From the NCBI GenBank assembly GCA_036023115.1, contig JAYKKT010000079.1:17387501-17451500 (forward strand): 64,000 bases of DNA, written 5' to 3'. The stretch is from Brasenia schreberi. Taxonomy: Eukaryota > Streptophyta > Magnoliopsida > Nymphaeales > Cabombaceae. Made by a program: the position numbers and the translations under genes. Numbering within the stretch: position 1 is the first letter of the stretch; every line of letters begins with the position of its first letter. Shown here in pieces: positions 49,775 to 62,578 of the stretch. A model generated the notes under the pieces. The model ran no database searches. It had not been told where the DNA came from and was given only the letters and a program-made list of their open reading frames with translations.

Positions 49775-50623
49775 ATGAGTTCTAGGATATGTGTATCCGA
49801 ACTGGCAAAAATAGAAAAATTAAATGGTCTGAACTTTCAGACATGGAAGAGAAGAATCCTGTTAGTTCTAACACTGGAAGGTGTAGAGTATGTGTTAAAG
49901 GAAACAGTGCATCCTCCATCATTAGACGCAAGTCAACAACAGTTAAAAATGTATAAAACATTTCTAAAAGACAATACCATAGCAAGAATTGTAATGTTAA
50001 CTTATATAGAGGATGACATGATTAGGGTCTTTGAGGAATATGAGATTGCAAAAGAGCTGTTTGACTCTTTAACAATTAAGTATGATACAACTGCAAAGTT
50101 GCATGTATAGTTGCTACTACAAAAATACAACTTCTTTAGAATGAAACAAGGAGAAAATATAGTAGAACATGTAAATCATATGCTGGTAATGGCTAGGGAT
50201 TTAGCTGTAGCAAAATCAGTCATCCCCGAACCAATGCAGATATCAACTATACTGAACAGTCTACCTCCATCATGGAATATGGTCACCACTCCCTTAAGGT
50301 TAGGGCCTGAAATCAACCTTTCAAAATTGCCCCTAAAGCTAGCAATTGAGCAAGAACACATGCTCAAAAACAAAAGGGAAAAACGGCTAGTAGTCTAGGA
50401 TGAGTTGGCATCTAGCTCCAAATCCAATCAGAAAAAGAAACTAAATAAAAAGTTTGGCAAGAATAACAAGAAAGGCGGTCAAGCTTTTAAGAAATCACAA
50501 AAAACCGCTTCCCAGATTAAGTGCTTCAACTGTAGAAAGATGGGTACTACAAAAGGGATTGCCGCAACAAGAAAGGTGGAGGAAACAACCCACAACGCGA
50601 ACAATCGGAGAAACAGGACATAA
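49775..50623 (+). pseudogene. copia gag, broken
   Basis: The frame begins MSSRICVSELAKIEKLNGLN; LNGLNFQTWKRRIL is typical of plant copia gag. In-frame TAG codons stand at 50108 and 50396. The zinc knuckle starts CFNC near 50524 but then shifts frame, so its second half (the H and last C) is read out of phase. It would have formed the particle core that packages element RNA. Confidence 0.85.
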
Positions 50624-50649
50624 TCTGTGTAATTTCAGAATGCTTATAC

Positions 50650-53600
50650 TTGGATCGCCTAGTTATAGGTTGGTGGATCGACTCAGGAGCTACGAGACAC
50701 ATCTCAAAAACCAAGGAAGGGGCAATTGATCTAAAGGAATATCAACCCGGGCAACATCGTGTGTACATGAGAAACAATACTTTCTCATATGTTATGGGTA
50801 TTGGATCCTTTAGGATATTTGTACAAGGCAAACCAATTGTACTGACCGATGTGTTAATTGTGCCATTTATAAGACACAATCTGGTCTCGGTCCTTGCCTT
50901 AGTAAAGAAAGGTTTTGAAGTAAGGTTTGTACCTAACAAGGTAACTGTGAGAAAACATAGGAGAATCTTGTTCTCGGGAGAATTTGATGTAGAACATGGA
51001 CTGTTCAAGTTATCCGATAATGAAAATCATCAATCTTCTGTTTATATTGAAAGTGTCTTTTCTGTTGATGTGAATATGTGGCATAAACGCCTAGGGCATA
51101 TAAGTCTGAAAAAGTTGAAGAAATTATCCAACTTTGACTTATTACCCGAATTTGAGGAAAACACTTTCAACAAATGTGAAGCTTGTATACAAGGAAAAAT
51201 GACAAGAAAAGTCTTTCCCAAGGAAACAAAAAGGGCAACAACCCTGTTAGAGATTATTCACACAGATTTATGTGGACCTTTTAGAGTAAAGATACATCGA
51301 GGAAAGGGTTACTTTATAACCTTTATCGATGACTACTCTAGATATATGTATATATATCTTTTAGCACATAAATCAGAGGCACTTGAAGCATTTAAAGAAT
51401 ATAAACAAGAAGTGGAAAATCAATTGGGGCATACTATCAAAGTCTTGAGATCATACAGAGGATGTGAGTATACCTCAGCAGAATTTTTAGAATTCTGTAA
51501 AGACTTTGGTATTACTAAACAAAATACAATGCCTAGAACACCTCAACAAAATGGTATAACTGATAGGTACAATAGAACCTTATTGAATATGACAAGGTCT
51601 ATGATTATTGATGCCTCTCTACCAAGGATATTTTGGGGAGAAGCGGTAAGCACAGCTGTTTACGTGCTCAACAGAGTACCATGTAAAGTTGTGTTCACTA
51701 CACCATATGAGATGTGGTTTGGGAGAAAACCCAACCTAGGTTATCTCAAGAGATGGGGATCAATTGCACATGTCAAGATCCTTGATCAGTCTAGAGATAA
51801 ACTAGACAGTAGGTCCTTGAGGTGTATATTTATTGGATATCCAAAAGGTTCAAAAGGATATCGGTTCTATCATAAGGACCAAGGACTCATTGAAAGCAGA
51901 GATGTTGAATTCTTAGAAGATTCTAAGAATGACATCCTGGAAAACAATGAAGAGTATGTTGATGATTTGGTAGATTTTGACCAATCATCTTTTGAGCCCA
52001 TAGAAGAACTTCCTGAAACTACCGATACCTTAATTAGGCATAAGAGGCCAAGAGCCATTCCATCCTATTTAAAGGATTATCACACTTACCTTTCAGAAGA
52101 AGTGTGTAGTTCGGTAGATTTAGATGAATTGACTGATAACTTAACTTATTAGCAAGTAATGAATTCATCGGAAGCAACAAACTGGGAGAAAGTCATGGAT
52201 GAGGAAATTGAATCCATTGAGAAAAACCAAGTCTGGGAATTGACTGATTTACCAAAAGGAAGAAAAGCCATAGGCTGTAAATGGGTTCTGAAAAAGAAAT
52301 ATAAGATCGATGGTACAATCGACAAGTTTAAAGCGAGGTTGGTTGCAAAGGGTTTTTCGTAAAAGGGATAGACTATGCTGAGACATATTCCTCAGTTGCG
52401 AAATTTGCATCCATACGTATAATCCTGGCAATATTTGCATATTATGATTTGAATTTACATCAGTTAGATGTGAAGACCGCCTTTCTAAATGGCGATCTAG
52501 AAGAAATCATATACATGCAAGAGCCCGAAGGATTTGTGATTGAAGGCCAAGAAGATAAAGTGTATAGGTTGAAAAAATCCCTATATGGCCTAAAACAGTC
52601 ACCTCGCCAATGGTATTTGACTTTTCAAAATGCCATTATAGAACTTGGGTTTGTGGCTAACAAACTTGATCACTGTGTTTATGTTTGGAACAGTGGGAGC
52701 CACTTTGTCATCTTATCTTTGTATGTCGATGACATATTGTTGACTGAAAATGACAATAAAATGATTGTCAAAACTAAGTCATGGTTAAACTCCAAGTTCG
52801 AAATGAAAGATATGGGAGAAGCATCCTATATCCTGGGTATAAAGATCTCTCGAGATAGAGGATCTAGACTCTTATGCCTGAGTCAAGAGAGATATATAGA
52901 CTATATCCTCAAGAAATTTAAAATGGGTGAAAGCAAGTCTGCAGATACACCTGTTGCAAAAGGGTGAAACTAAGTAAAGCTGATTGTCCCGGTGAAGGAG
53001 ACGATAAGCCTAATGTTCCTTATGCTCAAGCTGTTGACAATTTGATGTATGTTATGTTGTGTACAAGATCAGATATCAGCTTTGCTATTGGTCTTGTCAG
53101 TAGATATCAAAGTAATCCAGGTTGGCAGCATTGGATAGCGGTAAAAAGGATTCTAAGATATCTGAAAGGAACAAAGGACTTGAAATTATGTTTTCAAGCA
53201 AATGAATTAGAAGTGGTAGGATACTTAGACGCTGACTTTGCTGGGAGCAAAGATGACGGCAAATCAACCTCAGGACAAATATTCTTATTTGGAGGTGGTG
53301 ATGTTTCTTGGGCATGTAAGAAACAGGATTGTGTAGCATTGCATACACAGGAAGCTGAGTATATTGCTTGTTGTATGGCTGCAACAAGTGCTGTCTAAAT
53401 AAGCCGCTTCATACGTAATTTGAAGTTGAAAATAACAGATGAGCCGATGGTTATCTATTGTGATAACAATGTAGCAATTACTCTTATTAAGAGTGGAGCA
53501 GATTGCTCAAAAAGTAAGGATATAATGGTAAAATATCACTATGTTCATGATATGGTTATGAGAAAGGAAATATCCATTTCATACATGCCAACAGAAGATA

Positions 53601-53689
53601 TGTTGGCAGACCCCTTAACCAAAGGCATAACGAAAGAACTCTTCTCAAAACATGTTAGAAACATGGGTTTGAGATATGTTGTTGTATAG
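50650..53689 (+). pseudogene. copia pol (protease, integrase, RT, RNase H), broken
   Basis: Domains in order are protease (WWIDSGATRHIS, about 50670), GAG-pre-integrase (MWHKRLGHIS, about 51078), integrase (HTDLCGP, about 51260; LRSYRGCEYTS, about 51448; PQQNG, about 51545), RT (CKWVLKKKYK, about 52275; YVDD, about 52723) and RNase H (YLDADFAGSKDDGKSTSG, about 53220). The first integrase Asp is present, but the second is Tyr and the third acidic residue has become Asp. A stop at 52150, a stop and frameshift near 52360-52370, a frameshift near 52965 and a stop at 53396 break the frame. The YVDD box of RT survives. It is a dead copy. Confidence 0.88.
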
Positions 53690-53837
53690 GTAAATAACCA
53701 TACAAGGATGATTTGTTGTGTAGGGAAATAACCACACAATAGGTTCTGATTGCAATAGTAATCAGGGATCGACATAACTAGGAAAAATCCCGGGAAAGTG
53801 GGAGGAAAAACCAGTATGTCGATACACTTGGCTCGAA

Positions 53838-53852
53838 TGGCCAAGTGGGAGA
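53838..53852 (+). other. Polypurine tract of the copia element
   Basis: A purine-rich aagtgggaga lies directly before the TGTTAC start of the 3' LTR, where plus-strand priming is expected. Confidence 0.75.
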
Positions 53853-54229
53853 TGTTACATTGAGATGGCCATTCTCAGCTCGGGTAACGGCTGAGCTGGA
53901 CTGGCCATCCAGCCGTTACCAGAGGAGAGGCCTAATAAGTAACGGACAACCGTTACCGAAAAATCCGGTAATGGCCATCCGTTACCTCTCCTAGACGAGG
54001 GAAGCCACGAGAGGAGAATGAGAGACAACAGGGGAGCGGATGCTTATAAAAGGGCATCCATTCATAGAGAAAATAGAAATATACAGAAAGCTTCTTACAG
54101 AAGTGATATACAGAATATAGTCGTCTGAGAAACTCGTGAGTAAACCTCGCAACGACGTCATCAACATCCGCTGCGAAACCTTCGACGATCAGAGTACCGG
54201 AAAGGTAAGACCCGAATCTCACTCCTTCA
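53853..54229 (+). repeat. 3' LTR of the copia element
   Basis: 377 bp, TG to CA. It carries five AACGG/CCGTT cores (53884-53986) and TATAAA at 54045-54050. It is followed directly by the TSD tcttc. Confidence 0.92.
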
Positions 54230-55246
54230 TCTTCTCCTTTCTTCTTTCTCTACAGGCTTTGTTGTGGATGTGATTCGTGTGGGTATGATGGTGATCCGTC
54301 GGAGATTATGCAAGGCAGGGATTTGTTGAATGGTGGTGATTGCTGTTGAGAATTTGAAGAAATTTGCATGATTTCTGATTGAAACTTCGACTTAATGTGC
54401 TCGTGGATCATTGATAATCATGTGGTCACCTGCAAGCAAGGAGGGTCTGGTGTGTTTTAGTTTTAAGGGGTTGGGAACAGCGTGTTGACTCCATTTTCAT
54501 GTCCAGAGATGAAGGAAATCGAGAAGGCTAAAAGAAAAACAGTTGATGGTAGGAAAATTCAAACCGACTGAGCTCTTGAAGATCATTAGCTTGCTTTGGA
54601 TCAACTACACCTTGGTTCGACAGGTTGTCTATAATGGAGGAGATCAATCTAAGACTACCATTTTCGTTGGTGTAAGAGCATGGAGGCAGATCGATTCCAT
54701 GGACAGGAGGATTTCGAACAGTCTAAGGCCAAGTTAATGGAGGAAGAAAGATGGGTCGAGCCATTGGTCAAGGGCTTGTAATGATCATTTCCAACATGAG
54801 GCCATAAAACAGGGCCATGTGTCCTGTTTATGGGATTTTCACTCAATGTTTGGAGGATTTTAACAGTTAGTCAATAACTAGCTTCAACATCGACGCAACC
54901 ACTGCCTTCCATGGTCGTTCTCTACCTCCCACCACTCAAATTGCCCTGTCATCGGCCACCAGTCTCCCTAGTTCCAACACTACCAAGGCAGCCGACCTCC
55001 ACCACTGACCGACCAGAATCCGGCCCACCCCCAGCCATTCGCCTCCTATCACAGTGCTGCCTGTCGCTGGTACTGCCATCATACCAAAGCCGCTGCCTTT
55101 CCTGGCCACCAAGCCTCCTACCCGCCTACCCGTTGACACCGCCATCAACTCAATGTTTTTTCAAATTCATTAAGCTTAACTGGACCCTATTTCAAGAAGA
55201 TCAAACCCAACTAACCCAAACCCTTTTTGCAAATTGAGTCACTACA
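54230..55246. other. Intergenic between copia and LINE copy 4
   Basis: No gene was recognised. 54900-55150 is GC-richer and C-rich on the plus strand, giving chance frames on both strands. Confidence 0.35.
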
Positions 55247-55462
55247 TTTGGGACGTCCCCACCTAGCGACGTGCTATAGAGCCCGAATGCAGTAATAAGC
55301 AAACAAGGGCCACTACATTTTTACCCGAATATAGTTAATCAATTGCACAGAGGGTTCTCACATCATGGACGGGTGTGGGTAAAGAAGTTAGTCCCGCTAC
55401 ATTTTTGCCTGAACATAATAAATAATTTTCAGAGAGGGTCTCCTCATTTTGATTATGGACGA

Positions 55463-58444
55463 ATGTGGGGGGGTAACGAAGCTAGTCCTAGATAATAAGA
55501 TTCGTATTGGTTCTTCGAATATCGAAACATTATCTGTTAAGCTAGTGGAGGTGGTAAATACTATGATTCGAAGAAAGATTCATATTCTATGTTTACAAGA
55601 GACAAAATGGGTTGGAAAAAAAGCAAAAGAGATAGAGGATACGGGTTTTAAATTATGATACTCATGTAAAGAAAAGGCTCGAAACGGAGTTGGTATTATC
55701 ATAAATAAAAAATTAAAGTATAGTGTAGTAGACATACAACGATATGGTGACCGAATCATGACGTTAAAATTAGTGTTAGGAGTTGAGGTTTTGAATATAG
55801 TTTGTGCTTATGCACCCCAAGTGGGACTAGAAGATAGTATAAAGACAGCCTTTTGGAAAGAGTTAGATAAGGTGATTCAAAAGATTCCACGAAGGGAGAT
55901 GATTTGTTTAGGAGGAGACTTAAATGGATATGTCAGTAAAGAGGCACTAGGATATCAAGGTATTCATGGAAACTTTGGTTTTAGGGATATAAATAAGGAA
56001 GGTAGAGAGATTTTAAATTTTGCTATGGCATTTTATCTCTTTACAGTCAATACAATATTCAAAAAACGAGATGAGCATTTAATTACTTATAAGAGTGGCT
56101 TATCAAAAACACAAATTATTTACTTTATTTGTAGAAAAAAAGATAGAGCGTGTTGTAAAGATTGTAAGATAATTCCAGGAGAAAGCTTAACCACCCAATA
56201 TCGACTTTTAGTTATGAATTTACAAATAAAAAAATGGACAAAGAAGAAAAGAGTGCATCGAGCTATTCAGACTAAATGGTGGAACCTCAAAAGCAAGAAA
56301 GAAGATATATTTAAACAGAAAGTCCTTCAAGGAGTTGTTTGGAATTATATTGGTACACCCTGTGATATGTGGAACAATACAGCTATACATATTAGGAAAG
56401 TGACGAAAGATGTGTTAGGTGTATCTAAGGGAGGTGTACCGGCACAGAAAGAAGCTTGGTGGTGGAGTGAAGTAGTACAAAATAAAATCAAGGCAAAAAG
56501 GGCATGTTACAAATTACATTATGCTAAGAAAACTAGTGAAAATTTAGAGGCTTATAAGAAAGCAAAGAAGAAAGTGAAAAAGGCCGTTAGTGAAGCAAAA
56601 GATAAAAATTAGGAGGATTTATATAAAAAAACTCAACTCAAAAGAGGGTGAAAGAGATATTTTTAGGATAGGTAGGGCTAGAGATAAAAAAACTAAAGAT
56701 CTTAATTATGTTAGATGCATCAAAGATGAGGATGAAAAAATTCTAGTGGCAAATGATGATATAAGAAATAGATGGAAAAACTATTTTTATAAGCTTTTTA
56801 ATGAAAATAAAGATGTTATTATTAGCTTAGGAGAGTTAGCCAAATCAGAAAAGTATATAAACCATAATTTCTACCGACGTATTCAAAAGAATGAAGTCAA
56901 AGAGACTCTTAAACATATGAAGGGTGGTAAATCGGTAGGATCAAATAATAAACCATAATTTCTACCGACGTATTCAAAAGAATGAAGTCAAAGAGACTCT
57001 TAAACATATGAAGGGTGGTAAATCGGTAGGATCAAATAATATTCCTATAGAAGTTTGGAAAATCCTAGGACAAATAGGAATTACTTGGCTCACAAGATTA
57101 TTTATTGAAATATGGAGAAACCAAAAGATACCCAAAGAATGGAGAGCAAGTACACTTATACCCATATATAAGAACAAGAGAGACATTCAGAATTGTGCGA
57201 ATTATCGGGGTATCAAGTTAATGAGTCATACTATGAAATTATGAGAAAGAATTATCGAACGTAGGTTAAGACAAGCATCGAGTACGACAAAGAACCAATT
57301 TGGATTCATACTAGGTAGATCTACTCTTAAAGCAATTCACCTTTTGAGACGTCTTATGGAACATTTTAGAGCAAAAAAGAAAGACCTTAACACGATATTT
57401 ATTGATCTAGAAAAAACTTATGATAGGATACCAAAAGAGGTTCCTTGGAGAACCTTGGAAAAAAAAGGTATCCCATTGACATAGATAAACCATATAAGAG
57501 ACATGTACAATGGTGCAAAAACATGTGTGAGGACTCATGAAGGAATGACAGACTTCTTTTAAATTAATATTCGGTTACATCAAGGATCAACTTTAAGTCC
57601 ATACTTATTTATAATGGTGATTGATGAGTTAACAAAGCATATTCAAGATAAAGTACCTTGGTGTATGTTATTTGCAGATGTAATTGTATTAGTGGAGGAG
57701 TCTAAGGAAAAAGTTAATAGAAAATTGGAACTATGGAGAGAAACATTAGAAAGCAAAGGCCTCTGACTTAGTATAACAAAGACAAAATATATGGTATGTA
57801 AGTTTGATCATTTGGTTACCTTAGAGGACATAGAAATTAAAATTGGCAAACATTGCATCCCTCAAAAGGAAAGTTTTAAATACATAGGGTCAATTTTTCA
57901 GAGTGATGGAAGAATTGATGGAGATGTTACGCATAGAATTAATGGTGGTTGGTTAAAATGGAGAGGAGCATCATGTATTCTTTGTGATAAGAAGATACCA
58001 TTAAAGTTAAAAGATAAATATTATAGAGCAGCAATTAGGCCTACCATGTTTTATGGTTCTGAGTGTTGGGTAGTTAATCATCAACACATACAAAAGATGT
58101 CTGTGACAGAAATGAAAATGTTGAGATGGATGAGTGGTCATACAAGAAAAGACCGTATACTTAATGAGGTTATTAGAAACAAATTAGGAGTGGCACCAAT
58201 AGAGGATAAAATGAGAGAATGTCGTTTAAGATAGTTTGGACATATAGAAAGAAGATCAAAAGAAGAACCTATAAGAAGGTATGAAAAACTAAATTTGGAA
58301 AGAATTAAATGAGCTAGAGGACGACCACAAAAGTATTGGAAAGAAAGAATAAAAAATAATCTAACTTATTGTGAGTTAACTGCTAACATGGCACACGATA
58401 GGGATCTGTGGAAACAAAGAATCCATGTAGCCGACCCCATCTAG
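55463..58444 (+). pseudogene. LINE endonuclease-RT ORF, broken (copy 4)
   Basis: The longest open segment (55758-56612) covers most of the endonuclease, from YAPQVGLEDSIKT to the A-K-K linker. Motif A of the RT keeps its Asp (IDLEKTYD, about 57402). The catalytic box near 57677 reads F-A-D-V, so one of the two key Asp residues is lost. The endonuclease end reads QYRLLVMN, where the other copies have His and Asp. Stops lie near 55656, 56610 and 57241, and a 91-bp internal tandem duplication at 56857-57038 shifts the frame. The C-terminus ends near HVADP. Confidence 0.85.
56857..57038 (+). repeat. 91-bp tandem duplication inside LINE copy 4
   Basis: Two units beginning ataaaccataatttctacc start at 56857 and 56948. 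91 is not a multiple of three, so it breaks the frame. Confidence 0.92.
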
Positions 58445-58839
58445 TATGGGAAAAGGCTTAGTTGTTGTTGTTGTAAAAGTTAGAAAAGTATATATTTTCA
58501 AGGTACGACTGATTCTAACGTGTAATTTCAAGGATGAGTAAATATCTAAAGAGGTAATCAAAAAGAGGAATGCATGCCTGCGTAAACAGCTCAAAACACG
58601 CATACATACATATGTAATAAAAAATATCTACAGTCCTTGGAGGTCCAGATATTTAGAATTACAATTTCCATTAACATTTTTAAACGAAAAAATTTCATTT
58701 TACTTTTGATTGATCTAGTGTATACACACATATGCACATATATAGAAAGAGAGAATGGGAGATGTCAAGCTTCTATTTAATGCTAAACTCTTCTTAACAA
58801 TCTGATCGGTATAGGTTTAAAAGGTAAAAGTAAAGTTAA

Positions 58840-58842
<3 letters not shown>

Positions 58843-58906
<64 letters not shown>
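58843..58906. repeat. Compound (CA)n(TA)n microsatellite
   Basis: A CA tract is followed by TA with a single ca interruption. Confidence 0.9.
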
Positions 58907-58910
<4 letters not shown>

Positions 58911-59497
58911 GGTGTGTGCTTGTATTATGTATTAAAAATCATGTTAGTCAAAAGCATGATCATATGTTTCAATTCTGTAATATGTTGTACTGAACATGCA
59001 ATTTTGGCAAACTTTCTAACCAAGAAATGAACAATTTTGATGAAAATTATATGTTATGCTGGTTTTCACTTAAGACGTTGCTCGTATGTAAGTATGTATG
59101 CATGTATTATTTGAGATTATTCGGGATTCAAGACCCAGCTTCTTCTCATTAGCAAGAGAACCTTAATATAAATCTACAAGTAAATAAGGATCAAAATTCA
59201 GGTTCATGGGCGTTTTATTAGCAAAACTTCCAAAATGCCTAGTTAATTTTAAACCAAAATAAATGCACTATACATTTGGCTAAGATCAAGTGTAGTATCT
59301 GTTCTTATCAGTTTAATATCTGATACGTGGTCCATTGGGTCACATGATATTAAATTAATTTCTCAGAATGTTATACAATTATGTTGTTCAATATCTATGT
59401 GCTTTTATATGTATTATGTTCGAATATATTTATGAGGAATTGTTATAACCAAGTTTGATATCAAACTTCAGCTTGGGAGACGTACCTATTTATAGAC

Positions 59498-59740
59498 ATG
59501 GTTGGTTTGTAACTGGTCCAACAGTTTTAATCGAAACCAAATTGGAGAGAGAACTAGAACTTAAACTGGACTCTGATGATTTGGTTTTGGTTTCATCTTT
59601 CATGAAACTGAAACCAACTGCTTCAAAGCTTTAATTCTACTTTTTAATTTAATTTATTTAAAAATTCAGTTTTGAATGGTTTAAGACTCAAACAGAAACT
59701 GGTTATCAAGCAAAACAGTTACCCACCAAACGGATCCTAC
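59498..59740. repeat. GGTTC-family MITE-like repeat, right end unclear
   Basis: It starts tagacatggttggtttg, like the TIRs at 12356 and 38070, and has a similar interior (gaaactgaaaccaactg, then an A/T-rich middle). A matching right end was not found. Confidence 0.45.
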
Positions 59741-60729
59741 TCTACTAGAAGGTAGGGGTTGTGGGTAAGATGGTAGTAGCTACCTAAAGAGAATTGTCAT
59801 TTTTGTTTTCATTGCTTGCCGTATTTTTGTACATCAAACATGAATATTTGAGTGAGACATTGCAACTCATATCTCATAGCCCCCCATAAGTTCCTCGACC
59901 TATTTTGGGCCGAGGTAAGTCATACTTTTCACCTTAAATCTAAAACAACCATTATATATGAGAAAAACAAGTGCTTTGTAGATTATAAGTGTGTTTTACC
60001 TTAAATGCAATTACACTTAGAATTCTTGAGTTCACCATTGTATATTCTCTCATTTATTATATTATTATTTATGATATATTAGTGAAGATTCATCGTTCAT
60101 GTTTTTGAATCTCGAGAAACGAAATTTTGAGAGGCATGTACATTGGAAGACGTATGTAAGGGGCAACGAATGTAAGCTGCTCAAAGTACAGCTTAGTTTG
60201 GTCTAACACTATCTCGTTCATACTAGATTTACTAAACCACGAGTTAAACATTATCATGAACATGGTATGTTTTTGATTTGGCTCCTGAGAGCTCGTGAAC
60301 GAGTTAAATCGTAAAAGCTAGCTCAGTGATAGTAAAGCCACACCTTCAATGTGATTATAAGGCATTTAATGAAAGTGAAAGGCTTTCTTTCTTTTAATCT
60401 TTTCATACAAAAGACAGCTTTAGGTAAATGAAGGCTGATTTTGTTGAAGGTATTTAGGGAAATCTCTCCCTCGTCGGCTCATAAAAGGATCGCGTTCGCG
60501 AAAAGAGTCGGTGCATATGCTGCTCGGCTAGGTACCTGGGCTTGTTCTTAAAGAAAAAACTCTCAAAAAAGGAAAACATAAAAAGAATTGTCCGTTTATT
60601 CGGTTCAAAGCCTAGTTAGAGGCATTTGATACAACACCCGTTTTCTATCCGAAATTCTTAAAATTTGATTTTTTTTAAATTTTAAAACAAATAAAAACTT
60701 TTAAAACTTGCCGTACGAATGCAAGTCCA
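59741..60729. other. Intergenic, no gene recognised
   Basis: AT-rich sequence without frames or repeats that I can assign. Confidence 0.3.
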
Positions 60730-60860
60730 CCCCACTCGTGGATCCGTCGCTATCCGAAGCCTAACACACACCACATCCTCACCCACACGCATCCTATGAG
60801 ATTAGTCAAACTTCCCAACAACAACAGTTCTAGAGTGCCCTGCCGTTGAGCTAATGCATG
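60730..60860 (-). repeat. tRNA-like SINE copy
   Basis: On the minus strand: A-box-like ttagctcaacggcagggc, spacer with gttgttgttggg, B-box-like aagtttgactaatctc, and tail gtgtgttaggcttcgg. It shares this order and tail with 47431-47542. Confidence 0.55.
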
Positions 60861-61163
60861 CTTGAGCATTATAAGTACATTTTGGAAAGTTGAGCTTGAC
60901 ACCGTTGAAAGTGAGAGAAATGTGGCAATAGAACACCAAAATCAAATCAAAATCATCCTCATTGCACACCGAGTAGAATGCGGCTGGATTATTTCTTAGT
61001 CGTCGTTGTGCTCCATCTGGTTTCGCATTAACGTTCAACTTTTGAAAACAAGCTCCTGTCATTTTTTTCTCATTTTGACAGTTTGCCTTAAGCAGTCGTT
61101 GACCTAGACATTCAGGTGAGAAGTTTTTCATATAATTTTCAAAAAATATTGATCTACATAACC

Positions 61164-61199
<36 letters not shown>

Positions 61200-62578
61200 T
61201 GGGTTGTACTTACTAGTCCACTCATGTTCACCCATTTCTTTTGAGAGACATGTGTAATAAAAATCTATTTCATATTTTTTTAAATCTCTTTAAAAATTTT
61301 GTAATTATATTCACGTCACCTAAAAACGATCAATTAACATATTAGAAGATCCAGTTTTCTCATATATATATATATATATATCAAATGGGTTATGTTTACC
61401 TTAAATCCTATATATATGTCGAATGGGTTACGTTTACCTTAAATCCTCTCCGGCATTCCCTGCTTGCAGGTCTTTCGTACCTCGCTTTGCCCCACAGAAA
61501 GGCCGGTAGAAAATGCCATCCCTATGTTTCATCTTCTGTTGATCCTATCTTGCACAAACTACTTGTCTCAATTGATTATTTGCCCATCATTAGATATTAA
61601 GATCTAGAATAAGTTGGTGCTTTACATAACCACTAAGAGTCAAATGAATAAAGTATATCCAATTGCACCCATAGCGTTAGCTTACCTGTAGGGCTGGCTG
61701 ATGCCCACTCAGCAGGTGGCGAGTTCGATTCCTGGAGATGCATGCCTTTTAGGTTTGACCTCATTGTGACCAAAGAAGAGAAAACGAACATAAACCCAGG
61801 TTTCTAATGAGTTCAAACGAGAGTTCCAACTAGAACGAACGAGTTTAAAATCTGCTCACTATGTATGAGCTTAGTTTGCTACGAAATCACGAACAATTAT
61901 GAACTTGTTCAAACATAAATTCTTCGTGAAAAATACGAACATGAACTACATCGTTCAGCTCGTTTACCAGGTCTAATTGGGAGTTCTAAGAAAGGCATTT
62001 ATATAAATAAATCAGCTTGTAACAGGGCTATTCGTGCAAACAACTTAATTAAATTTAAGCATATACCTATTTTTTCTCTTATTGAAAATATTACAATTAT
62101 CAATCCATGACGACGGTGAATTGGGCTCCATTAGCAACAGAAAGTGATCGGCTCGTTTCCTTTTTCTTTTTTGTTGGGGGGAGGGAATCATCGACATGTT
62201 TTTGAAGAAACAGATGAATCGAAGGGTGAAATTTTCAATTCCCTTAACATAAACAATCCATTTTCAATTGGGGTTTCTACTTCTTGATTGAATACCATCG
62301 CATAGTCAATGGCTCACTCCCCATTTTGACCCCATAATCAATTTCGAGCAATCGGTCCCAAAATTAAAGATTGGTTTCGTGACTAAACTTCTCACAGATA
62401 CTTTGCCGTCATAAAATCCTGACTGCCGCCCTCAAATCACAACGTCACATTCTCTAAACAACGAAAATGAAGGTTGGTAATCGTCCTTCCTTCCATCTTC
62501 ACTATTTCCCCAAAGTTCATCATTTCCATCGGATTTTCAACGTTGTTGTTCAATTCTCTTCTTCTTGGCCGATTCTGA
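60861..62578. other. Intergenic and upstream region of the gene at 62579
   Basis: It contains (TA)n(GA)n at 61166-61199, (TA)n at about 61361-61380 and a tRNA-like fragment at about 61675-61775 (gagttcgattcctgg B box). The promoter of the gene at 62579 must lie near its right end, but no clear TATA box was chosen. Confidence 0.35.

Larger units (their letters stand above)
48245..54229 (+). mobile_element. Complete Ty1/copia LTR retrotransposon (dead)
   Basis: It is 5985 bp long: 5' LTR, tRNA-Met primer site, 1.1-kb leader, gag, protease-integrase-RT-RNase H (the copia order), polypurine tract and 3' LTR. The 5-bp TSD tcttc flanks it on both sides (48240-48244 and 54230-54234). By eye the LTRs differ at roughly 15-20 positions plus a few small indels, so the insertion is not recent. 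Stops and frameshifts occur in both gag and pol. Confidence 0.93.
55247..58474 (+). mobile_element. RTE-type LINE, copy 4 (5' truncated, older lineage)
   Basis: Homology to the other copies starts within the 5' UTR (near gggacgtcccc) and runs to a (GTT)n tail ending at about 58474. The first ~150 bp of the 5' UTR are missing, as is common when reverse transcription stops early. It keeps coding residues that copies 1-3 have lost, so it branches outside them. No TSD was identified. Confidence 0.88.

Noticed and set aside
54911..55237. Proline-rich plus-strand frame and its antisense partner
   Set aside because: C-rich composition opens frames on both strands; no domain or splice signals.
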